Position numbers and translations under genes: made by a program
The notes under the pieces: generated by a model
What the model was told of the DNA's origin: nothing
Databases searched by the model: none
Seen by the model: the letters and a program-made list of their open reading frames with translations, nothing else
Assembly: GCF_005886535.1 (NCBI RefSeq)
Contig: NZ_PNDS01000009.1
Location: 1-64,000, forward strand
Reading direction: 5' to 3'
Length of the DNA: 64,000 nt
From: Pseudoalteromonas sp. S2755
GTDB lineage: Bacteria > Pseudomonadota > Gammaproteobacteria > Enterobacterales > Alteromonadaceae
Shown: positions 42,830-51,507 of the stretch, piece by piece
Numbering within the stretch: position 1 is the first letter of the stretch
Layout of the letters: each line of letters opens with the position of its first letter

Positions 42830-44452
42830 ATGAGACTAAAAATGAAACACGGGAAATATATAAACCTAATACTCAGTTCTTATTGCTCAATACTCAGCTT
42901 AAGCGCTGCTGCAGAAGTTACAAATGGCAGTTTCGAGAGCTGGAGCGGTCAAGTCCCTAGTGGATGGACGACGATAGACTCGGGCATCACACTTAGCTCG
43001 GTTACGACACCAATAAAAGACGGTAACCTTGCCGCTGCGGTGCAGGTAACCACAGCAACGCAAAGTAGCACTGACTTACAACAGCAAGTAAACGTTGAAG
43101 CGGGTAAAAGCTATCAATTTAGCACTTGGATCTATCACACGGAAGGCGGCGTAAAGGCTCGACTGGTGGTGGATGGCTATCATGGCTATTCAGATCAGTT
43201 CAATGTCGGACAGTGGCAACAACTTAGCTATACCTATACCGCAACGGCAACCACGGCGATTAATGTTGGCTTACGCTTTTACGATGGCAGTGGTTTTGAC
43301 GGCAATGAAACTGTCTACGTTGACGGCTTTGGTCCAACTTCTACCACACCAGAGCCGCCTCAAAGCTGTCAAAATAATAGTGTCACTCTCGCTTTGATGA
43401 CCGATAATTATGGTAGCGAAACTAGCTGGCAAATCACTAATACCGCAAACACAACCGTTGCTAGTGGTAGTGGCTATAGCAATAATCAATCGGTAAATGA
43501 AAACCTATGCCTTAGCGACGGTAGTTATACCTTTACGATTTTAGATAGCTATGGAGACGGAATTTGTTGTACCAATGGTAATGGCCAGTATACCTTAACG
43601 CATGCAGGTACCACACTCGCTTCCGGCGGCCAGTTCAGTAATCGTCAAGATCATACCTTTGCGCTTGGCACAACCACACCACCCCCTTCAGGCGATGGTT
43701 ACTATGCCTCTGCTGCTGGACTTAGCGGTTATGCACTGAAAACAGAGTTACACCAGATTATTCGTAACCACCAATCACAGGGTTACTCTGCCATTTGGAG
43801 CTTTATCGATCAGAACGAGCGCGATCGCCATTTTGAAAAAGATAACAGCATCTTAGATCGCTACTCTGAAAAGCCAACGGCAAATGATAGTATTAACTAT
43901 GTTTCTACAGGATCCCAGTGCGGCAGTTACAGAAGCGAAGGCGATTGCTATAACCGAGAACACTCCTTCCCCAAATCTTGGTTTGGCGGTCAAATAGAAC
44001 CGATGAATTCGGATATCCATCATATTTTTGCTTCCGATGGCTATGTAAATTCAAAGCGCAGTAACTATCCATTTGGCGAAGTAGGAAGCGCTTCTTATAC
44101 CTCTAGCAATGGTAGTCGCTTAGGTTCAGCATCTGGTATTAACTACAGCGGTACTGTATTTGAGCCAATTGACAATTTCAAAGGCGATTTTGCTCGTGTC
44201 TACTTTTATATGGCAACGCGTTATCAAGATGTGATTGCAAATTGGCAAAGTAATACTAGTTACAGCAATGCGGTACTCAATGGCACCCAGCACCAAGTCT
44301 TCGAAACTTGGGTGGTCAACATGCTAAAAAGATGGCATAACGAAGATCCTGTCGATGCTCTAGAGCAAGCACGCAATCAAGCGGCTTATGAATTTCAGGG
44401 TAACAGAAATCCATTTGTAGACCATCCGGAATTTGTCGAAGCAATTTGGTAA
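42830..44452 (+). CDS. secreted modular endonuclease I
   Basis: A 540-residue exported nuclease. After a signal peptide (about residues 1-27), a beta-sandwich module with the hallmark NGSFESWSGQVPSGW of carbohydrate-binding-like CBM domains spans about 28-170. A second beta module (NYGSETSWQITN, CLSDGSYTFTILDSYGDGICC; about 180-285) of the kind found in secreted peptidases follows. The C-terminal endonuclease I domain (about 300-540) has GDCYNREHSFPKSWFGG and DIHHIFASDGYVNSKRSNYPFG, the catalytic histidine and metal-binding segments. No clear ribosome binding site is seen; the in-frame ATG at 42842 is an alternative start. Confidence 0.9.
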   Translation: MRLKMKHGKYINLILSSYCSILSLSAAAEVTNGSFESWSGQVPSGWTTIDSGITLSSVTTPIKDGNLAAAVQVTTATQSSTDLQQQVNVEAGKSYQFSTWIYHTEGGVKARLVVDGYHGYSDQFNVGQWQQLSYTYTATATTAINVGLRFYDGSGFDGNETVYVDGFGPTSTTPEPPQSCQNNSVTLALMTDNYGSETSWQITNTANTTVASGSGYSNNQSVNENLCLSDGSYTFTILDSYGDGICCTNGNGQYTLTHAGTTLASGGQFSNRQDHTFALGTTTPPPSGDGYYASAAGLSGYALKTELHQIIRNHQSQGYSAIWSFIDQNERDRHFEKDNSILDRYSEKPTANDSINYVSTGSQCGSYRSEGDCYNREHSFPKSWFGGQIEPMNSDIHHIFASDGYVNSKRSNYPFGEVGSASYTSSNGSRLGSASGINYSGTVFEPIDNFKGDFARVYFYMATRYQDVIANWQSNTSYSNAVLNGTQHQVFETWVVNMLKRWHNEDPVDALEQARNQAAYEFQGNRNPFVDHPEFVEAIW

Positions 44453-44470
44453 CGATAAATAAAAAGAAAT

Positions 44471-44497
44471 AAAAAAGGCCAGTTACTGGCCTTTTTC
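44471..44497 (+). terminator. intrinsic terminator after the modular endonuclease
   Basis: An 11-bp perfect stem (44472-44482 with 44486-44496) has a 3-base loop, with A and T runs on either side. It lies between two convergent genes and can act in both directions. Confidence 0.85.
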
Positions 44498-44520
44498 CAT
44501 AACATCACTTTGACTAATAT

Positions 44521-45690
44521 TTAGCGAGGGTTAATTGTAAGTGGCTCAATCGTCACTTTCGCATTACCACTTGCGCCCATATGCCCATTGTAAGTTTGTC
44601 CTTCAAACAAGGTGTAAAACACATCAACGTAGTCATCATCGTTAGTAAACCAGTGGCTTGGCATCGCCTTGATCAATTGATTCGTCAGTTGCGGAATAAT
44701 CGCATAACCCTGAACATTGGGGTCAGGAATGGCACGCATGACTTGCGTCACAATATCTAAAAACGTCGTAGCTAAGTCTTGGTAATTGGTATTGTCATCT
44801 TGCTCCATTAACAATAGATCTGCTGCCTGCCAACGATATCGTTCCCAGTGAATGATAACTTGATTAGGCGTATAGTCCGTACCATCATGATCCAAATAGG
44901 GCATATCCACGATATCTAGAATGGGTTCATCTCGAGATGGATTTACACCAGTCACAATGCCGTAAACTTCCGCAGCCCCAGATACCCAAGGCTCTTCATC
45001 GTCATTTAGTCTGATTTTTTTCAATACACTGGTTGAAATCGGCTCCACATCGTCGTTGCTCTGCACTTCTATTGATGGCATGACTAAGCCTTGCTTGGCA
45101 AACACTTGCCTCATTACCTGCATGCCTTCTTGCTTCACCTTACTACTATCAAGTTCAACAATTAACACCGGCCGCTCAGGCATTGTATGTGCGTCAAGTA
45201 AATGTAATTGACCATGCTCATCAAAGGCCTCTACATACTGCCAATGCTTATCATCACCTTTAGGTGCAAAAGCAATTAAAGGCGCTTCACCTTGTTGCCA
45301 CTTTGTTAGCATTTCGCTAGAAGCAATACGCAACTGGTATAAATTAGAATTATGGTTAGTTAAGCCCTTTAACGAACGAGTGTATTGGCTCGCTTCAGTC
45401 ATGAGTTGCTGAGCCGCCCCCGAAACTTGTAGCTGCTCTAATGAAATAGCATCTTGATATTGGCTAAGTTTAGTTTGAACTTGGGGACCTACGTGACTAA
45501 GTGACAGCGCTAACTTTTTCGCAATTTGTTTCTTTATATCAGCTACTTGAACTGGCGCAGCGTTAAATTTATCAAGCTGCTTAAGTGAACTGTAAGTATT
45601 AAGGTTAGCTTTGTCTGCAGCTGAGCTTGCGAAAGACACTCCGCCGAGCATAGCTATCATTAGGGTAGAGAGGGTTACATGTTGTTTCAT
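44521..45690 (-). CDS. secreted DUF3103-like protein
   Basis: A 389-residue exported protein with a signal peptide (about residues 1-24, ending SSAA). I believe it belongs to DUF3103, judging by the order of its features: a helical N-terminal region, KIRLNDDEEPWVSGAAEVYGIVTG at about residue 226 and a C-terminal part with VIIHWERYRWQAADLLLMEQDD. Function is not known. It is convergent with the modular endonuclease and stands alone. Confidence 0.7.
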   Translation of the reverse strand: MKQHVTLSTLMIAMLGGVSFASSAADKANLNTYSSLKQLDKFNAAPVQVADIKKQIAKKLALSLSHVGPQVQTKLSQYQDAISLEQLQVSGAAQQLMTEASQYTRSLKGLTNHNSNLYQLRIASSEMLTKWQQGEAPLIAFAPKGDDKHWQYVEAFDEHGQLHLLDAHTMPERPVLIVELDSSKVKQEGMQVMRQVFAKQGLVMPSIEVQSNDDVEPISTSVLKKIRLNDDEEPWVSGAAEVYGIVTGVNPSRDEPILDIVDMPYLDHDGTDYTPNQVIIHWERYRWQAADLLLMEQDDNTNYQDLATTFLDIVTQVMRAIPDPNVQGYAIIPQLTNQLIKAMPSHWFTNDDDYVDVFYTLFEGQTYNGHMGASGNAKVTIEPLTINPR

Positions 45691-45808
45691 CTTGCGTTCC
45701 TAGAAATAATCCGCGTTGTGGAATAAACAAGATAAAACAACAAAAATAAATTATCAATACATTAACATAGTTAACATATAAAACAATTTAATCTAGCTTT
45801 TAGAGTTT

Positions 45809-46189
45809 TTATTCTTCTATTGGATAGATAGTGATTTCGATGCTAGCCCCTATTGCCGAAATTCTAAGCAACGTATCAGCATGTAACGCTTGTGAGAAGC
45901 ACTTGGGCGACTTGCCTGAGTTAAAACCAATGTCAAAAGTTCGCTTGGTACAACTTAGCCATTGTTTAAGTGCCGCTTTAGAGCAAGACTCAATTAACTC
46001 ACACAGTTGGTTAATCGCTTTATCAGGAGTTAATTCATTGGTATTTGCCTCAATACGAGCCAATTGACGATAGTCATCTTGATCGTAATGCAGCACGATA
46101 GCATTTTTCTTTAAATCCGAAACTAGCGCACTGATATCTTGCTTTGACTCCAGTTCCAAATCGACATTTAAAAATTGAATTTCAGACAT
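45809..46189 (-). CDS. hypothetical protein, 126 residues
   Basis: A soluble protein with no signal peptide that I do not recognise. It has alternating beta and helical segments (FLNVDLELESKQDISALVSDL at the start; LLRISAIGASIEITIYPIEE at the end) and a conserved-looking middle CTKRTFDIGFNSG. The beta-strand ends and acidic character resemble immunity or chaperone-like proteins, but that is impression only. It sits alone between two unrelated genes, followed by a 118-base gap. Confidence 0.65.
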   Translation of the reverse strand: MSEIQFLNVDLELESKQDISALVSDLKKNAIVLHYDQDDYRQLARIEANTNELTPDKAINQLCELIESCSKAALKQWLSCTKRTFDIGFNSGKSPKCFSQALHADTLLRISAIGASIEITIYPIEE

Positions 46190-46341
46190 GTATTAAAAGC
46201 TACCTTGTAAAACTAAATCTAGTAATGGCTTACTTATCGGCGTGATAAGGACATTACTTATTGGACAATGCGACAATTTGTCACATTCTAAGTACCGTGC
46301 GTTATAGTTATCATACTCACGAACACCTAGAATAACATATT

Positions 46342-47055
46342 GTGATGATTAAAAAACTGCTAAAACCCGCTCGTAAACTCCACAAGTATCTTGGCTATTT
46401 ACTGTTTTTACAGATCTTTGCTTGGCTATTAGGCGGACTGGTCATGAGCGCGATCCCATTAGAAAAGATCCATGGTAAACACTTGGCACATAGAAGCTTA
46501 GATAACCCCTTTCCCACCACAGCATACCGGGCAGACCTCAATCAGTTAGTACAAAACACAGTGCAAGTGCGCCAAATCCAGTTAGGCCATTTTCTCGATA
46601 CTCCCATCATCAAACTCAACCAAGATGAGAATCTCATTTTCAATGGGATAACAGGGGCGCCTTTTACCACTCCAAATCAACAGCAAATAATACAACAGGC
46701 CAACCAACACCTATTAATTGCAGCAGATGTTAGCCATATTGAACGACTTGCCACTGCTCCTAGAGAAGCAGGTTACAAGGAAGATGTTTGGCGAGTCGAG
46801 TACAACGATATCCTCTCCACCACGCTGTATCTAAGCGCAACCAGTGGCGAGGTTGTGACGGTTCGTAGCACGTTGTGGCGCATCTTTGATTTTTTTTGGA
46901 TGTTACACATTATGGATTACGACGAGCGAGAGGATTTTAATAACCCCTTGCTGATTTCCTTTGCCGCTACGAGTGTGCTCTTTTGTCTAACAGGGGTATT
47001 GTTATTATTGCAATCTCCACCTTGGCGAAAACGTCGCCCTACACTAAATAAATAA
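46342..47055 (+). CDS. PepSY-associated membrane protein
   Basis: A 237-residue inner-membrane protein with an N-terminal helix in the stretch RKLHKYLGYLLFLQIFAWLLG (about 11-35), a periplasmic PepSY-like domain (VWRVEYNDILSTTLYLSATSGEVV, about 150-175) and a C-terminal helix near 205-225. The topology and the W-R-F-DF-W-LH-MDY segment match small PepSY_TM proteins linked to iron or respiratory systems. The frame opens at GTG-ATG, so the start may be 46342 or 46345; no good ribosome binding site is present. Confidence 0.82.
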   Translation: MMIKKLLKPARKLHKYLGYLLFLQIFAWLLGGLVMSAIPLEKIHGKHLAHRSLDNPFPTTAYRADLNQLVQNTVQVRQIQLGHFLDTPIIKLNQDENLIFNGITGAPFTTPNQQQIIQQANQHLLIAADVSHIERLATAPREAGYKEDVWRVEYNDILSTTLYLSATSGEVVTVRSTLWRIFDFFWMLHIMDYDEREDFNNPLLISFAATSVLFCLTGVLLLLQSPPWRKRRPTLNK

Positions 47056-47140
47056 AGGTTCTTACCGTACACTCTTGTTGGTATTGATGATTTTTTTGAT
47101 ATAGTGACATTTCCTGTATTCCACCGTTTGGTGAGAGGTT

Positions 47141-47761
47141 ATGTCACTATATTGCTATATTTTAGCGCTTAGCTTATTGGTATTAACAGCTAACGCTCAT
47201 GAGTTCACGTCTTTCTCAAAAGCAAAGAAACATTTATCACAACAAGTTACTGACAATACCCGCACGCTTTATTGTAATTGTAATATCAAAAAGCAAGGCA
47301 AAAAGCTGGTGCCGGACCCTGCAAGTTGTGGTTATACCCCGAGGTTACCTTACACTCGCAATGGCAAAGAGAATGCCCGAGCCCATCGCATTGAGTGGGA
47401 GCATATCGTGCCCGCGTGGGAATTTGGACATCAGTTGCAGTGCTGGCAAGATGGGGGCAGAAAGCACTGCCGTAAAGTCAGTGAGCAATTTAGGAAGATG
47501 GAAGCAGATATTCACAATCTCGCACCAGCAATTGGTGAAATTAATGGGGATCGGTCTAATTTTCGTTTTGGCATGTTGCCAAGCACTGAAGCAAACTATG
47601 GCGCATGTCCAGTGAAAATAGACTTTAAATTACGCCGAATTGAACCACCAGAATATGCAAGAAAACGCATTGCTGAGGCGTATTTTTATATGGAAAAAAC
47701 CTACGGACTAAAAATCTCCCCACAACAGCGGAAATTATTCACGGCTTGGCAGAAACAGTGA
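47141..47761 (+). CDS. endA: periplasmic or secreted endonuclease I
   Basis: A 206-residue compact endonuclease I of the Vibrio Dns / E. coli EndA type. The signal peptide covers about residues 1-18 (ending TANA). The catalytic core reads EWEHIVPAWEFGHQ (about residues 86-99) and DIHNLAPAIGEINGDRSNFRFG (about 127-148), with paired cysteines CNCN and CGYT for disulfides. It degrades DNA outside the cytoplasm. It is a second nuclease of the same superfamily, 2.7 kb from the modular one. Confidence 0.93.
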   Translation: MSLYCYILALSLLVLTANAHEFTSFSKAKKHLSQQVTDNTRTLYCNCNIKKQGKKLVPDPASCGYTPRLPYTRNGKENARAHRIEWEHIVPAWEFGHQLQCWQDGGRKHCRKVSEQFRKMEADIHNLAPAIGEINGDRSNFRFGMLPSTEANYGACPVKIDFKLRRIEPPEYARKRIAEAYFYMEKTYGLKISPQQRKLFTAWQKQ

Positions 47762-47824
47762 TTGCGAGATAACCCAAGCGGTGCTAGTTTTTAGTCATAC
47801 AACTAAAACAGGAACGTGAATACG

Positions 47825-49417
47825 ATGCAACGTATTACTCTAGTTTTCGCATCAACAGCAATGAGCTTGTTATTAGCCGCTTGTGGTGGCGGTGGCAACG
47901 ATTCATTAACCACCGATAACCCTAGTAATAATACGGGACAAACCGAGCCGCCAACTTGGACGTTTAATCAATTTCCTGCGTCAAGTCAGTTTATTAATTA
48001 TTGTGCCTCCCCAAGAACGGGTACAGACAAATATAACAACAACCAACCTTATCCCGATAAGGTTGGTACGGCGATGCATGAAAAAATGTGGCTCCGCTCT
48101 TTTACCAACGAAACCTACCTTTGGTACGACGAAGTACTAGACAACGACCCAACACAATTCGATACCGTTATTGATTACTTCGAGCAATTAAAGACAAACC
48201 AAACGACGGCGTCGGGTAATGCCAAAGATCAGTTTCATTTCTACGAATCTTATGAAAGCTTCCAAAAAGAAGCGCAATCGGGCGTTGCAACCGGATATGG
48301 AATCCGTTGGGCAGCCATATCCACATCACCACCACGTAATTTTACTGTCGCCGCAGTAGAGCCCAATTCACCAGCCGCGAATGCAGGGATCGTACGTGGA
48401 GATAAAATCCTTTCGATAGATGGCGTCGACTTTATCTCAAGTGACAATACCGCTGCGCTGAACGCAGGTCTATCACCAGAACAAAGCGAGTCGCATAACT
48501 TTGTATTTGAAGATAAAGCAGGCAACGACAAATCAGTCACCCTGACTTCAGTCGATATTGAAACCTCACCGGTGCAAAACGCCAAAGTCATTAGCTATGG
48601 CGAGAAGCAGGTTGGGTATGTGCAGTTCAATCAATTTATTCCAACAGCCCAAGAAGGATTAATTGAAGCATTTAATCTATTTAAAACACGACAAATAGAC
48701 GACTTAGTACTCGACATGCGTTACAACGGTGGAGGTCGCGTCATTATGGCAGCGCAACTAGGCTATATGGTTGCGGGCAACAGCAGCCTAAACAAAACCT
48801 TCACTTATAGCACATTGAATGACAAGCGTACTGCAGAAGAAGAACGAACAGAATTTGAGTCTAGAGCAATAAATTGGGCTGAAAACAAGTTTACAACCAC
48901 GTCTTTACCCACGGTAACCTTACCTAGAGTGTACATACTCTCAACACGAGGCACAGCCTCTGCCAGTGAAAATGTAATTAATGGCCTGCGCGGCATTGAT
49001 GTTGAAGTCTTTTTGATCGGTGGTACCACTCGAGGCAAGCCCTATGGCTTTGTACCCGCGCAAAACTGCGGCACGGTTTACTATACCATCCAATTTGGTT
49101 CAGAAAACGCGAAGGGCTTTGACGCTTACGCAGATGGCTTCACCCCATCAGGCGCTTCGAGCAGTGGTGAAATTGGCCTAAGCGCGCAAGTGCCAGGTTG
49201 TATTGTCGCAGATGACTTCTCAGAACCGTTAGGCAGTGAAAATGAAGGACTCTTAGCCGCAGCACTTACGCATATAGATACCGGTCGTTGCCCAAATGTA
49301 GCGCAATTTGCGCCTAACGCTCAGCCACAGTATCAAAATAAGGAGCATGCGGTTACGCTTCCAGTTTATCCACTGCGGGAAAATGCCATTTTGATGAAGC
49401 CTAAGGAGTCGCAATAA
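47825..49417 (+). CDS. S41-family serine protease lipoprotein
   Basis: A 530-residue C-terminal-processing-type peptidase. The ATG at 47825 has AGGAA ten bases upstream; the GTG at 47816 would be too close to it. The signal ends in the lipobox LLAAC (about residue 19), so it is a lipoprotein with a glycine-rich CGGGG start. A PDZ domain lies at about 170-240 (VEPNSPAANAGIVRGDKILSIDG). The S41 core has DLVLDMRYNGGG and YILSTRGTASASENVINGL with the catalytic serine. It is translationally coupled to the next gene, sharing one base. Confidence 0.92.
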   Translation: MQRITLVFASTAMSLLLAACGGGGNDSLTTDNPSNNTGQTEPPTWTFNQFPASSQFINYCASPRTGTDKYNNNQPYPDKVGTAMHEKMWLRSFTNETYLWYDEVLDNDPTQFDTVIDYFEQLKTNQTTASGNAKDQFHFYESYESFQKEAQSGVATGYGIRWAAISTSPPRNFTVAAVEPNSPAANAGIVRGDKILSIDGVDFISSDNTAALNAGLSPEQSESHNFVFEDKAGNDKSVTLTSVDIETSPVQNAKVISYGEKQVGYVQFNQFIPTAQEGLIEAFNLFKTRQIDDLVLDMRYNGGGRVIMAAQLGYMVAGNSSLNKTFTYSTLNDKRTAEEERTEFESRAINWAENKFTTTSLPTVTLPRVYILSTRGTASASENVINGLRGIDVEVFLIGGTTRGKPYGFVPAQNCGTVYYTIQFGSENAKGFDAYADGFTPSGASSSGEIGLSAQVPGCIVADDFSEPLGSENEGLLAAALTHIDTGRCPNVAQFAPNAQPQYQNKEHAVTLPVYPLRENAILMKPKESQ

Positions 49418-49803
49418 TGGCGCTACTAAAAGCGGCGAAAATCACCGTTTTGGCTTTATTGCTGCAAGCGTGCAATAGCACGCCTGCAGCAACTTCGGTA
49501 AATGAGGCTGTACTCTCGGCATCTTCGCCCGAAGTGTTATCACAACTCAAGCAAGCTATAGTAAAACTCAAAGGCGGTATACCACCGACGCTCGCAAGCA
49601 CCGCTTTTCAACGTAGTCCAACACTACTGCTTGAGCATGGCCAAAGCCTAGATGGCAATGGCAGTCCAATTTTAGGTGCCCATAATCTCGCTTATGAGAG
49701 CTTCATTTTGCAGCTTCGCGACACCCAGTGTGTGCTCTACTATCCGAAAAAGGATACTTATGTCATGCTCAGTAAAGTTAGCTGCAAAAAGCTGGAAGAA
49801 TAA
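49417..49803 (+). CDS. small lipoprotein coupled to the S41 protease
   Basis: A 128-residue protein with the lipobox LLQACNSTPAAT (cysteine at about residue 17). The mature part contains two cysteines in DTQCVLYYPKKDTYVMLSKVSCKK, which probably form a disulfide. No family is recognised. Its ATG overlaps the protease stop codon by one base, and AAGGAG lies within the protease 3' end, so the two are made together. A role as cofactor or inhibitor of the protease is conceivable but unproven. Confidence 0.75.
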   Translation: MALLKAAKITVLALLLQACNSTPAATSVNEAVLSASSPEVLSQLKQAIVKLKGGIPPTLASTAFQRSPTLLLEHGQSLDGNGSPILGAHNLAYESFILQLRDTQCVLYYPKKDTYVMLSKVSCKKLEE

Positions 49804-49824
49804 CGCCTAACGCAACTCCTAGCC

Positions 49825-50712
49825 TCAGCTCAGATTAGCAAAATGGCGCTTTAACACGTCACATAATGCCTGTACTTTAGCCGTTCGGTGAACCAAAACA
49901 TGTGTAACTAGCCAAACTTGGCTTAACCACTTTAATTCATCATGCAACACCGGCTGCAAATCTGGATAGCGTTTTGCCACATCATGCTGTAGCCCGCCAA
50001 TACCCAAACCATTAACAATAGCTCGCGACGCGTCTGACGTTTCAGACACCCTAAGCGTCACTTGCGTCTCAGGAATATGCTCATCTACCCAAGCGAAATA
50101 TGGCACTCTTGCATTAAACCCGGCCACACCAGAGACAAAGTTATGCGCCTGTAACGCTTCAAGTGTTTTAGGGATCCCCATACGCTTGATATAACTAGAA
50201 GACGCATACAAACCTGCTTCTAAAGTATTTAGATGCTGCACTATGTAGTCGGGCTCATCGGGCTTTGGTCCTGCCCTCACCGCAACATGCGCCTGTCCGT
50301 GATCTAAGCGTAAACGCTTTTGGTCGAGAATAACTTCAAGTTGTACCTGTGGGTGTAATTGCTGAAAAGTCAAACAAGGCTCCGACAGCATATCCATAAA
50401 ACCACTGACCGTTGTCACCAAAAGCTTACCTCTAAGCTGGCTGTCCGAGGCAACAATAGAAGTACTCAACTCCATCAAGCGCTCGTCTATTTGACTCGCA
50501 GTCGCAAGCAGCTTTTCTCCTGCCTGTGTTACCTGATAACCTCGGGCATGACGGTGAAATAACCGCGTTCCCAATGCTTCTTCTAAGCTATTTATTCGCC
50601 TCAGTACCGTACTGTGATGGATCTCTAAATGCTCAGCCGCCGCAGATAAGGTGCCAAGCTTGGCAACCGTATAAGCGACCTTAAGATCCTGCCAATCTGT
50701 GAATTTATCCAT
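49825..50712 (-). CDS. LysR-family transcriptional regulator
   Basis: A 295-residue regulator starting at the ATG at 50710-50712 (MDKFTDWQDLK), with AGAGG five bases upstream; the longer frame to 50736 begins inside the palindrome described next. The winged helix-turn-helix is at about residues 7-66 (GTLSAAAEHLEIHHSTVLRRINSLEEALG). The effector-binding domain follows. It is divergent from the FMN reductase gene, the usual arrangement for a LysR protein and its target. Confidence 0.93.
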   Translation of the reverse strand: MDKFTDWQDLKVAYTVAKLGTLSAAAEHLEIHHSTVLRRINSLEEALGTRLFHRHARGYQVTQAGEKLLATASQIDERLMELSTSIVASDSQLRGKLLVTTVSGFMDMLSEPCLTFQQLHPQVQLEVILDQKRLRLDHGQAHVAVRAGPKPDEPDYIVQHLNTLEAGLYASSSYIKRMGIPKTLEALQAHNFVSGVAGFNARVPYFAWVDEHIPETQVTLRVSETSDASRAIVNGLGIGGLQHDVAKRYPDLQPVLHDELKWLSQVWLVTHVLVHRTAKVQALCDVLKRHFANLS

Positions 50713-50721
50713 AACCACCTC

Positions 50722-50737
50722 TGTGCATATATGCACA
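50722..50737. promoter_or_regulatory. perfect palindrome in the LysR/FMN reductase gap, likely operator
   Basis: TGTGCATATATGCACA is a 16-base perfect palindrome ending 10 bases upstream of the LysR start. It contains the T-N11-A form typical of LysR sites. A related half-site TTGTGCA lies at 50761-50767, just before the opposite gene. Such a pair is what a LysR protein controlling both genes would use. Confidence 0.55.
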
Positions 50738-50760
50738 CAAGCTTTGCGTTTATTTCGGTT

Positions 50761-50789
50761 TTGTGCAAGTAAAATTTTGCTACTATCAC
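50761..50789 (+). promoter_or_regulatory. possible promoter of the FMN reductase gene
   Basis: TTGTGC (50761-50766), a 17-base spacer and TATCAC (50784-50789) precede the start codon by about 30 bases. The boxes are only fair matches to consensus, as expected for an activator-dependent promoter. Confidence 0.4.
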
Positions 50790-50819
50790 TTTAACGAAAC
50801 AAAATAAGGTATCAGCAAG

Positions 50820-51386
50820 ATGACTACAGCAAAAATTATCGCACTAGCAGGCAGTTTAAGAAAAGACAGCTACAACCAATTACTCATCCAAGCCGCGGCA
50901 AACTTTGCACTAGAAAGTGGCGCAGAAGTAGAAGTGATCAAGTTACAAGATTTAGATATTCCAATGTTCGATGAAGATCTTGAAGCGCAAGGCACACCAA
51001 AAGGTGCTCAACTTTTAAAAGACAAGCTGCGCGATGCCGATGGTATTCTATTAGCAAGCCCAGAGTACAACGGCTCCTTCACTGCGGTGCTCAAGAACGC
51101 AATAGATTGGGCTTCTAGAACAGAACAAGGTGCGGTGCCCGCATTTAGAAACAAAGTAGTGGCACTCTATGCAGCCTCACCAGGCGGCTTAGGTGGATTA
51201 CGTGGCCTAAACCATGTCCGTGATGTGTTGTCTGGCATTGGCAGTTTAGTCCTCGCAGACCAATTGGCTGTACCTAGCGCATTTAATGTATTTGATGACC
51301 AAGGTAAAATTAAAGACCCAGGGCTTGCTGAAAAAGTATCAAGCCTAGCTCTGCAACTGGTGTCAGTTGCAAGTAAGTTAAAATAA
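50820..51386 (+). CDS. NAD(P)H-dependent FMN reductase
   Basis: A 188-residue flavodoxin-fold reductase of the ChrR/SsuE-related FMN_red family. The phosphate-binding loop is AGSLRKDSYNQLL at residues 10-22, and the family motif SPEYNGSFTAVLKNAIDW at about 81-98 lies in the FMN-binding site. Related enzymes reduce quinones, azo compounds, chromate or FMN, so the true substrate is open. It is divergent from a LysR regulator with a palindromic site between them. Confidence 0.9.
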   Translation: MTTAKIIALAGSLRKDSYNQLLIQAAANFALESGAEVEVIKLQDLDIPMFDEDLEAQGTPKGAQLLKDKLRDADGILLASPEYNGSFTAVLKNAIDWASRTEQGAVPAFRNKVVALYAASPGGLGGLRGLNHVRDVLSGIGSLVLADQLAVPSAFNVFDDQGKIKDPGLAEKVSSLALQLVSVASKLK

Positions 51387-51507
51387 CTTTCAATCTCTCG
51401 TTCATATCTTGCTATGGACGCTTAGCTCATGCACACTAAGCGTCCAAAGCGAATTAGAGGCGCAATATCAGCCTTGTAATAATGGATACGAATAACGGGA
51501 GTCAGCT

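Noticed and set aside
42688-42960. A 90-residue open frame before the modular endonuclease.
   Set aside because: It overlaps the endonuclease gene in another frame, has low-complexity composition (N, T, K, R) and no ribosome binding site; it spans the AT-rich promoter region.
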